NCBI GenBank assembly: GCA_029931535.1
Contig: JAQPZY010001432.1
Coordinates: forward strand, 1,240,001-1,304,000
Reading direction: 5' to 3'
Source of the DNA: Margaritifera margaritifera
Taxonomy: Eukaryota > Mollusca > Bivalvia > Unionida > Margaritiferidae
DNA length: 64,000 nt
Positions within the stretch are counted from its first letter, which is position 1. Each line of letters opens with the position of its first letter. Position numbers and translations under genes: made by a program. The notes under the pieces were generated by a model. The model saw only the letters and a program-made list of their open reading frames with translations. It was not told the origin of the DNA and did not search any database. Shown in pieces: positions 39,040-51,000 of the stretch.

Positions 39040-42000
39040 CTAAATAGAAGTACACTTACAAGGTAAAATTTATTGCAACAGAACTATAATTATCATTATT
39101 TTTTATATATATTTTTCATTTAGTAAAGTGACCATTACACAAATGAAAAGATAAAAGTAATTTTATTCAGTTGATATTTTTCATACAGATGATAATAACT
39201 AGTTTATCAAGGGGAGATCAAACTTGTAGAACCTTGATAAAATGGTACATTGCCTAACTTGGTATTTCATGTCAGTTCCAGAATGTAGGAGATTACAAAA
39301 GTCTCATTGTCATGAAAATATTGCTCTCAAGCCTGTGAACCATAAGAGTACATTTGACAGTTGACATTTTCCATCATGCCTAATTTTGAAATATTGAATA
39401 TGCAACTTTAAAGCAAGATTTTTTTTATAGCTAAACTGGCTTTTCTTTTTTCACAGAAAATGGAAAAGAAGAATTTAGGCTAATCCATCTCAGTTGACAA
39501 GCAAATCTATCTTGAATTAAATGTCTGCATACAACAGAGTAAAATCTTTTGTATTAGTTTTGAGATATATTAACTCCTAGGAAGTGTGGCACCCAAAAGG
39601 TTCCAACAGTTTTTGAAAATGTACTTGCAAGAAAAAGCATTTGATGGGTGATACATCACAGCAAGATGGGTCTTATAAAAAAAAGGCACTAGTCCAGTAG
39701 GTCCCATGTCAAGTCTGTCAGATTCCTTTTATATCAAACCTTACTGGCCCATAAAACACCCACAAGATGCAACATGTATCATACACATCCATAAGTATTT
39801 AAGACATGCTAACTGTACTATAATGTAATATTAGCCGAGATTACCTTAGCTCTCCAAGTCCCCACTTGTACTGATTGTGGGGACTTTACAGCTAAGATCC
39901 AATGCACAAACATTTTCAGCCAGATCCCAGCAATCTTGCACTTGGGTCTATTTCTATGATATTTCTTCATCAATTTCAACCATATACAAAAAAACAAAAA
40001 AACAAACAATATACTGTATTTTACAACCACTTTTCTACTCGTTTCAAGCACTTTTAGGTGCAACAAGGCCAGAAACCTTCCATTTTGAGATTTTCATTTT
40101 CGATTACTGTGATTGGTACATAAATAAATGGTAATAAAATATAAAAGGCTCAAACTGGATGGTTTCTGGCCCTGTTGTATTTAAAATCACCCGAAAAAAG
40201 TAGACAAGTTGTTGTAAAATACTCTATTGTTTTTTAATAGGTTAAAATCGACAAGGAAATACCATAGAATCAGCCCCAAGTGCAAGATTGGCAGATCTGG
40301 CTGAAAATGTGTATCCATATGATCTGAACTGTAAAGTCCGCACCATTAGTATAACTGGGGACTTCTATAGCAATGGTAACCTCAGCTAATATTCACACAT
40401 ATATTAAGGTAGCAATCAACATTTTTATATTTGCTTGGGAACTACTATGTGTACAAGAAATCTTGATCTTCTGTTTGTATTTTTATGGCATATGAAAATG
40501 CACTACTAGGACTTGCAAAATTGTGATGCTTACCTTGCCTGGATGGATGCACTTCACTTGGACCCACATTTATTTCCTTATGAACTAAAAAAAATGAACA
40601 TGAGACTGTGTAAGATATTATCCATCAACTAATAGGATGACTATATCTGGTCAAATAATAACCATCATTTTCTCTTTACTACGTTGGATTAAAGTCATAA
40701 CATGGAAACAATATTTAATTACAACATATGAAGATGGTCAATGACCTTATGAGTTTTGCTGAAACGAATACCTGATTTTACTGTTCAAATATTCATAGCC
40801 TGTATTCAATTATATTTGAATATTCATTGTGATGTCAGCATGAAATGTTTACCATCAGCACTGTCAACTTGGGTTGATTCAGAAGGCATAAAGACAGAAT
40901 ATTTAACAAATTCTGTAAACAACTGCGACCAATCTGATTTGCATATATACTTTTGTCTTCCATGTTGCTGATTCACTAAGCTATGTTCTATAAAAGAATA
41001 GACAATGACATTAAAAAAAAACACTTAAAAGATATTTCTTTTGCTAAAATATGGACCCCTTCATTCCCATGGAGTCTGCCATTGTTGTATTTACACAATT
41101 TTTAGTGGCAGCCAATGAAACCGAGAATGCATGGGAGAAATATTTGAGGGGTATCACCAAACTATTTTCCTACATCTGCGAAACACAAAAGGATAGTGCT
41201 TATGTTTTTTTTTGTCTCATTAAGTTCAAGGGCTTTTTGTCATCCCTGGGTCAAATTCCAACTACTTTTATAATTCACTCTGATTTGTGGTGCACCAATT
41301 TTTATGTATTCTGTAGTTGCTACAAACCATGATTATAAAGAGCTATGTATGTAACAGCACATCAGCACAATACTGGCTATATATGGTGCCAATTCTGTAT
41401 ATGTAAATATAAAGAGCTAACAAACAATGATACATATGTGAAGACAATTTATTCACTTTCCCTATTAGAGGCGTATTCACAAATTTAAGTTTTGATATAG
41501 ACTTGTATTATATATGTCTCTGGTTTCTATGAAAATTTCTTTTTTTTCTGTTCCAAAACCATGAAAATTGATACCCTTAAAAATACATGAATCCATAGTA
41601 TCATGTGAATGGAATAATTCTTAAATTTAACTAAATAAAACCTGGTCAAAGATTATGAATTTTGTTAGGAAAAATTACTTCATCTGTAAAAGTACCTAAT
41701 AAAATTGAGCTCATCAATTAGAAACACAATATTTATCTGATTATAAACCCCCTGTTTTTAAATAAAATGTTGGCAAATATTTATAAAGGATATATTTATC
41801 TGATAATAAGTCCACATCTATTGATTAGACAAACTTATTAGGCTAGCCCCTTGGTCTTATCATGGGATAAATAGTGCAACTTTCCTATGATACAAATGAC
41901 AGTCCCATCATTGACAGCATATAATGCACATTGAAGTGTGTACTATGTAGACCCATTACTGCCATTACATAATGTGCTGACAGATCAGACTCTACCTTGT

Positions 42001-45000
42001 TTATTCTTCTAATGATATTTAATGAACAAGGTAGACCCAGATCTGCTGATGCATTATACAGCAGCAGATCTGGGTCTCTGTCTGCAGATGGCTACATGTT
42101 CTACAATGTAAATATGGTAAACCAGATTAATCTGATTAGAAGATTTGACTGTGTACTTCTCTTTGATAATCTTCCTGGTTTATTTGTCAGATAAAGCAAA
42201 TGATTGATAAATGGAGACAAGATCAAAGGACAAGACTAGTTCAAGTTTTTAAGATACAAACATGTACTGATGATCAATAATAAATAATACCATGAAAAGT
42301 AAAAAAAATACATAACTGAAATCTTGGAGTATAAAGAAAAAAAGTTCAATATTTGAGTTTTTTAAAAATTTTAATTATGAGTGCACAATGCACAGAGGTA
42401 AATAAGTTACCTTAATGAGTCATTTATTGTGTGTTTAGCTAAGATTTTGCGACAACTGATCCACAACATTATACATTAAAGTGCAAGTTTCTTGCTCAGT
42501 TTTAATGCCAAGTTTTACTGCCATTAATGGAATGTAAAAGTGGCATCAACAGTTATTGCATTTTTGACAGCACCACAACAATCCATATAATTTCATAAAA
42601 AAATAAATAAAAAAATAACCATTTCACTAATCTGCTTAAATGTTATATGTCACAAAGTTAAATGAATCTACACATAAATCTAAAATTGTACTTTCATAAT
42701 TTTAATACTGGCTTTAATTTCTATCTCTAATGTGTAGGACGAACAACGAAGCAAACAAATGATGACTGATAGTGTTGAACTAAGATAAAAGCACTCATAA
42801 ATCTAGTCTACTCACTACAAAGAGCTACAGTCTGACAAATATAGCATGGTATCTATCTTATATATTGATATTAACCACACATACATCTTTGTAGATATAA
42901 GCTACATTTTACGGTATAATCTATTAACTAACTTAGAGGTGCTATTATGTGACGCCTGCTAAAAACTATGTTGCAATGCTAACAGAGTGGGGGAGAGCAT
43001 AAAACTCAAATTAAAAGGGGGTGATCCACAGAACTATACTTGTCTGCTTATTTTTTCTATTTGATTTACGCTGTTTGTTACTTTGCTTACGATTCCCATG
43101 CATTTATATAACCATCAAACTGAATATGAAGCTAGAGCTGAGTAAAAAAAAATAAAAGATAATAAAATATCAGTTGTCAAAGAGTATCTCCCTGTTTCAT
43201 ACCAGCATGTTACAGAATTATTCAAGCAGTTAATTTATTAAAGAACAGAAAATTAGCAACCATTTTAGACTCATGTATGCATGCATTTTCAACATTTTAG
43301 TCTCCCGTATGCATGCATTTTCAACATTTTAGTCTCACGTATGCATGCATTTTCAACAGTTTAGTCTCACGTATGCATGCATTTTCAACATTTTAGTCTC
43401 ACGTATGCATGCAATTTCAACATTTTAGACTCATGTATGCATGCATTTTCAACATTTTAGTCTCATGTATGCATGCATTTCAACAGTTTAGTCTCACGTA
43501 TGCATGCATTTTCAACATTTTAGACTCATGTATGCATGCATTTTCAACATTTTAGTCTCATGTATGCATGCATTTTCAACAGTTTAGTCTCACGTATGCA
43601 TGCAATTTCAACATTTTAGACTCATGTATGCATGCATTTTCAACATTTTAGTCTCACGTATGCATGCATTTTCAACAGTTTAGTCTCACGTATGCATGCA
43701 TTTTCAACATTTTAGTCTCCCGTATGCATGCATTTTCAACATTTTAGTCTCATGTATGCATGCATTTTCAACATTTTAGTCTCACCTATGCATGCATTTT
43801 CAACATTTTAGACTCATGTATGAATGCATTTTCAACATTTTGGACTCATGTATGCATGCATTTTCAACATTTTAGACTCATGTATGCATGCATTTTCAAC
43901 ATTTTAGACTCATGTATGCATGCATTTTCAACAGAAGAATACTCATTTTAGTCTCATTAATCAATCATACTAAAGTACATACATTTTTATTATTTTGTTT
44001 TAAATGTAGAGCATATATACAGCATCAAGTAGTCAAATGCACAGCTTCATGCAATTAGTTTTTCACTGCATAGTAGTTATGACTAGGCCAGTAATTGATG
44101 ACTAACATTCACAACAATGTTAAACTGCCTATATGGGTAAGAAAGCAATACATGTCAATTTACACTGTTAGACATGAGAACAAACTAAAATAATGAATAC
44201 ATTATTAACCAGGCAGATTATAAATCTAGTTGGGGTTGCACACAATCATAGACATCTATCCACACACACAATCATAGACATCTATCCACACACACAATCA
44301 TAGACATCTATCCACACACACAATCATAGACATCTATCCACACACACAATCATAGACATCTATCCACACACACAATCATAGACATCTATCCACACACACA
44401 ATCATAGACATCTATCCACACACACAATCATAGACATCTATCCACACACACAATCATAGACATCTATCCACACACACAATCATAGACATCTATCCACACA
44501 CACAATCATAGACATCTATCCACACACACAATCATAGACATCTATCCACACACACAATCATAGACATCTATCCACACACACAATCATAGACATCTATCCA
44601 CACACACAATCATAGACATCTATCCACACACACAATCATAGACATCTATCCACACACACAATCATAGACATCTATCCACACACACAATCATAGACATCTA
44701 TCCACACAAGGATCCTGGAGGTCTGGACCCCTTACCTAGATCAGAATTATGACTGCTTTCATCAGTGGCCTTTTTTGTACCACTGGGCAAAGAGGACTTC
44801 AGGACTTCTGAAACACAAGGAGTCCCACTAAAAATCTTTTCTTTCTTATTTCCTCCATCAAATAATGCCTTTCTTCTAACTAAATCCAGCAATACAGCCT
44901 CTCCTTTTCTTTTCTGACAGTTTTCTACACCCCCACCCACCCCCAACTCCCTCTTCTTTTGCATTTTCCAGTCTTTATTCTTCCAGATGTTTCTTAAGTT

Positions 45001-48000
45001 GTCTCTCAGTTAATTAATTTTAATTTTTTGTGAAATTTGCTACTTTTGTTGCCATGTAAATTAGTTCAGACTATTATCTATATTAATCCAAATCTAGTCT
45101 CATCTCTCCCAAAATTAACTACCTCTTGTTCTTTCTTCTCTTAGTCTACAAAAATAGTCCTTGATTTTTTCTTTAACAGTCCTAAAAAAAGTAGTAATGC
45201 TTAAACTTCATAATTTGCTAAAATGTTCCACTTAAATTCACCTCTTTTGATTTTGATCATTGTCTGGATGCAATAAATGGCTTATTCTTATTTCATTCAT
45301 CTTCAAATGCATCTACTATTTTCTTTACTTAAATTACCATCTATACTTGCTTACAAGTCAGGTCCAAGTACAAACTGCATAGATCCAGATTTGACATTGC
45401 ATAATGCACCAGCAGATCTGAGTCTAGGCAGTTTGTTTGGAGTAATCAGTAGAACAAACAACATGGACCCTGATCTGCCAGCACATTATGATATGGCAGA
45501 TCAAGGTCTGTGTTTTTTGCAGTTAGATCTGTCTTGGAAGTGAGTATACATTGTATCAAAGTGTGCAATTGAAACATAATGCAAAATTTTTCAACTGCTG
45601 ATATTATTGGTGAAAGAAATCAACACTGATGGCAATACAAATATTACAGATTATCTCTCATTTGATGGAATACAAATATTAAAGTCATAAATAATCTTGA
45701 CAAATATTAGCCAGCGGCCAGTGTATGACCTGGAAAGAAATTAATTTGTGGGACAGCTTTCTTGATGAATAGCCATGGCTCCAAACCCACTAATTATATT
45801 CAGAATACACATGTATCTATGCTTTAATTAATTTTTAACTGTTACCCTGTGTGCCCAGCAATCACAAAACCAAGGAAGTATTTAGTGTGAAGGGGTCTAA
45901 GGGTCAGGAAGAATACTGGTCACTATTATTTATCATGGGGAAGCCTTCAATGTAACCATTATTAAGCTGTCATCCGTGCTGGTGACCATGATGTTGTAGC
46001 TGTTCATGTAAAACATCCCTTGCTACAAAAGTTCAGCATCCCTAATTTTTGTGTCACATGATTTGTTATTGTTCTCTACCATAATGAGAACATTTAAATT
46101 AAAAAAAACTCTTGGAACATGACTATTCTACAGGATTCAAACCAAATTTTGACCAAAACAAAGAAATACACAGAAATCTTTAACTGTTATGGAAATTTCC
46201 TGAATACAACACACAATTTACAAGAATGTTGATGGGTGGGTGGGGACATTTATTGTACAAGAATGTTGATGGGTGGGTGGGGACATTTATTGTACAAGAA
46301 CGTCGATGGGTGGGTGGGGACATTTATTGTACAAGAATGTCGATGGGTAGGTGGGAACATTTATTGTACAAGAATGTCGATGGGTGGGTGGGACATTTAT
46401 TGTACAAGAATGTTGATGGGTGGGTGGGGACATTTATTGTACAAGAAAGTTTGTTGAAGTCATCTTCTTTCCTTCTGGTGTTGAATAAGTGGAAGTAATA
46501 CACACTAAAAAACTCAGAGGTGGGGGTGGGTGGGTGGGAATATAAAATTTTTCAATACCCAAATCTTTGCCTCGCATGCAGGGTCGGATCAAGACCTTTA
46601 GAGGCCCTGAGCACTGAAAAAATTATGGTGCCTCCCCCCCCCCCCCCAATGTAATTCAAAATAAAAACAATACTAAACCATAATTTCTAAATTTTATTTG
46701 GTGCCCCTGCTTTGCTGGTGCCCTAAGCATGTGATTACTCTGCCTATTGGGTAATCCAGCACTGCTTGCATGCATATATATGAATCATCTGCTGGTATTT
46801 TGTAAATAGTAATTGTTAGGGTGACTTTGGGGTATCTAGGGGACAGAATATTTGAAAACTCATAAATCTCTTAACATGACTAATTCGGTGCCTCTATTTG
46901 GAAGTATACATTGTGATAAGAGCAATCCCAATATTCTGATACTGTGATATATACTGGCCTCAGATTACAGGTCACTTGAACCCTGATAACTCCAGAATGG
47001 TCTGACAGTTTTGAGAGAAAACGATGGGGGTACCCTCAATTTCCCAGCATGTGTAATGTCGATACTCATGAACAAATCTGGTCCAATTGCAAACAACACA
47101 GACCCTGATTTGTCATTGCGCCAGTAGATCTGGGTCTATTCAGTTTGCAGTTGTATCCAACTTTTACGGGAGTATATACAATAGTAGCTGACCAATAAGG
47201 CATCTTAAGAAGTACCGTATATACTCACATAAAATCTTATACCAACTGCAAACTGCATAAACCCAGGTCTTCCATCGCATAATGCACAGGCAGATCAGGG
47301 TATATGCAGTATGTAGGGACTAATCAGTAGAACAAACAACATAGACCCTGATCTGCCAGCGCATTATGCGACAGCAAATCAGGGTCTATGTTGTTTGCAT
47401 TTGGACTCTGCTTATATGTGAGTATATATGGTATGGAGATTTCAAAAGTGCTCTCACATTTTCTTTGATACTGTCATAGCTTTGAGTACATTTAATCTTA
47501 TCAAAGAGATTCAGTGGATTATCTCCCATATACTTAAAACAAGTTAATAGGTTTCAGACTATTCGCATGAAGATCAGTGTGTATCTTTTCTTCTACTATA
47601 AAAAGTTAAAAACTGTCTAAATCTCTTCAGAGTTTTGTACAAATTCTACATTAAACTTTATGTACATAATCAGAAGAGCAGATGTCAAGATTATAAAAAT
47701 CTACAGTTGACCATGATTAATTCAAAGTGCTCAGAACTACAAGTTTGATCAAGTACATATTGAGCATATAACATGACTATAATACAAAGGCTACACCAGG
47801 TCCAGACAGAAAAAATTCTACTTTACATTGAGTCTTTGTTACATACAAGTATATTATAGTCAAGATTGACAGTACTTAAAAATCCTTTCAGTTATAATTT
47901 CGAGACTGACTTTATTGTTGCTAGCTCATTAACATTTATCAATCAAAAGTATAAGAAATAAATAACAAACAAGGAAAATATCCTTTGTACATATTGTTGA

Positions 48001-51000
48001 TTGATTCAATAAATTTACATTTCGTCTCTTCTTTTATGTGGAATACAACAACTGTCAGACACACAAAGTTCAAAGTTGCTTTGAAGTCCAGAAGAGCACT
48101 GGCTTTGACAGATTATATAGTAACTATTAAGCCCTCTATAAAAATAATTAATAAAAGTTTACAATTAAAAACTATTGCAAATTAGTTTTTTTGTTGAATG
48201 CACTCCACTTTGAGGTGAAATGCACTTTATTTTAAAATAAAATGTGCAAAACAAATTCACTACTGATGATATACCGCATATACTCGCTTATAAGTGGAGT
48301 CAAACTGCACACTGCACAGACACAGATCTGCCATCATATAATAGGCCGGCAGATCTGGATCTATGCAGTTTGTTTGGTGCAATCAGTACAACAAACAACA
48401 CAGACCCTGATCTGCTGGCACATTATGTGATGACAGATCAAGGTCTATGATGTTTGTAGTTGGACTTAACTTGTAAGCAAGTACAGATGCTAATTAATGT
48501 TCTTGTACACAGCACATCTCCTTTACATAAAATACTTAGATGTGTATAAAGGTATACATGTACTAATATAAATAAACTGTTCAGTAAAGTTTAAGTTTTA
48601 TATAGGATAATTCAATCATATCTACAAAATAAACTATACATACATATAATCCGTACCAATATTTTTTAAAAAAATTTATCTTTAAAGAATAAACATTTAT
48701 TTATTGACCTCTGAAACTGGATTCTTCTAAATTAAAGTCGTCCTTAATGAAATTGATATACTATATTCAACTATGGTGATGGAAGGATGGATGGATGGAT
48801 CAAATGACAGATAGATAGACAGACAGACATACAGATAGATAAGAAGATAGATTGGGCTGTAAAGGGAAACTGGACAGAATACAAAGAATGAGGATTTCTC
48901 AATATACAAAACTTTCAACAATGTTTCGAGTGTCACTTCTGTAAAGGACCATGCTTCATCTCTTTCAACTCATGTCCTGCCAATATCTGCCAAAAGGGAC
49001 ATTGACTAATTGGCAGCTTTCCCCCACCTGTGACTGAACTTGACCAATAGCCTGTAGGTGACCACTATGTTGGAGACATCAAGTCATAATTACCTTTAAT
49101 GACCTATGTTTGATTGTTTAGATAGGTGAACTCACATTTCCAATGAGTAATTAATTAGTGTGTCCACCTAGAAAGCAAGCTATATAGCTGTCACTGAACA
49201 AGGTCAAACAAGACCACATAAAACTACTTTTACTGTCCAGCCATGACAAAATTATCTCCTAAAACAAAATCTTTCTTACTTAAGTACAGATTGATATGAA
49301 AGTATTGAACAGTTTGAAAAGAATTATCAACATTATTTAGTCATCAAGTCCTTGCTGATGTATGACCAATTTTCAGGCTGCTACAAAGTTTAGCTCAATA
49401 AAAAATTATGGTTGAGTAATTAAAATTGGAGGCATTAGAACTGAAGAATGAAAAAAAAGGGCTATTACAAATCATAAAGGACATGTCCAAAAAGAAATTA
49501 ATTTAAAGGCAAGCATTAGTCTTCAGCCTAATAATTAACTGTTATGAAGTCTCAGAGTATTGAGACCAAGTCATGACTTTTTAGTATAACTCTTGCTTCT
49601 GTCTGGTAAATTCTCACTTCATCATCATATAGAATCAGCAAATGAAACCTTAATTCACTGTACAGTTTTAAGTTCAATTTTCATATTTCTTTGCTCTGTA
49701 ATTAAATATTACCAAATATCCACATCTCAATCTGTATTAACTGCAAGCTTCAATTTAATGTTGTCTACTATAACATCATCCCATCCTAAGCAGCAGTTCC
49801 AGCCTTGACTTTATTTGGTGTCAGCTGTTGGATATGGGAGTGAAAAATTCAAGAGCAACCATGACATCATGGAAAGGTCTCTATGCCACCTATATTACTG
49901 ACAGAAGCTGATAACCAAAGATCAAATGCCTAATTAATGCTTAAATTTATGGCTTGAATAATTTGAACTATGACCTAACTAACTTCACATGCTTTCAAGT
50001 CTGCAATTCACTAAAAGGATCAGAATTTCCTGTGACCAATCCATTGTTTACAAAGATTTCCTTATCACTTAGTTTAAATTAATTATAAATTAACCTGTCT
50101 TTTAAATCATCTGAATTACATTACATCTCAATGATGCTCCAAATCAATGTAATATGACACCAAATACAACACTTTTGTGTAAAAAAAATTCCAGCTTGTA
50201 GATCAACATCAAGTACCATACCATCAATATACACAATTACTACTGTTTTTATTTTAAACTGACAACTGGTTTTATAGTTTTACATAAGCATAGGTTTTGC
50301 TTTCAACTAAATGGACCAGGGCTCTAAAAAATTTTAAATTACTACTCGTCATTCTGGACAAGTTATCATGATGTGACTCAAATTTATTGCTATTTATATA
50401 CGAAAAAAAAAAAAAATGTACATACCCACTTTTAAGTCGGGTCCAACTGCAGACTGCATAGACCCAGCTCTGCCATCGTGTAATGCACCAGAAAATCAAG
50501 GTCTATGCAGTTTGTTAGGACTAATCAGTAGAACAAACAACATAAACCCTGATCTGCTGGTGCATTATGCGATGGCAGATCAGGGTCTTTGTTGTTTGCA
50601 GTTAGACCTGACTTTATTAGCAAGTATGATGGTTCTCATCTTTACTACCAACCACTTCTCAGGCCAAGGGACAAGTGGATTTTTAGTCCTATGGATTTCT
50701 ATACCCCTTGAGGGAAAATGTTTGGAGTTAAATCTCTGGCACTTTAACATCATTCTAAAAAGATATTTATGACAATTAAATACTATGGGAAAAACTGCAT
50801 TCAATCTTATGTAAGAAAAATATTATTAAGATTTCACATGCCTATCAAGAAATTATTACAATTTGTTTAAATTAAAATGTCTCCCATTCTTAACAGACTG
50901 TATTAGTAAACAATGGTTTACCTAATTAGCAGCAAAAACGTGTATTTTAAGGGGGGGGGGGGGGGGAGTTCTCCTTTTTATCACTAAGTGCTCCAAGGAA

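Larger units (their letters stand above)
37854..40533. other. UNC5 intron with a foldback element
   Basis: 2.7 kb. Holds (CT)n(CA)n at 38967-39040 and the 567-bp foldback. 38030-38110 has a weak ACCTCCGTATTAAGGGCACC-like stretch reminiscent of pogo/Tigger ends, too degraded to call. Confidence 0.75.
40585..44735. other. UNC5 intron with two large minisatellites
   Basis: 4.15 kb. Contains a 93-codon plus-strand ORF at 41051-41332 with no recognisable motif (probably chance), a diverged MITE and two arrays. 42110-43255 shows nothing supported. Confidence 0.75.

Noticed and set aside
41051..41332. 93-codon plus-strand ORF
   Set aside because: No motif or splice context, antisense within an UNC5 intron; length is possible by chance in a 64-kb window.
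43262..44706. CRISPR-like regular repeats
   Set aside because: Units are directly tandem without unique spacers, inside introns of an animal gene.
50951..50967. Poly-G run as possible G-quadruplex
   Set aside because: A simple homopolymer of about 17 G; length may be a sequencing artefact and no flanking structure supports a function.
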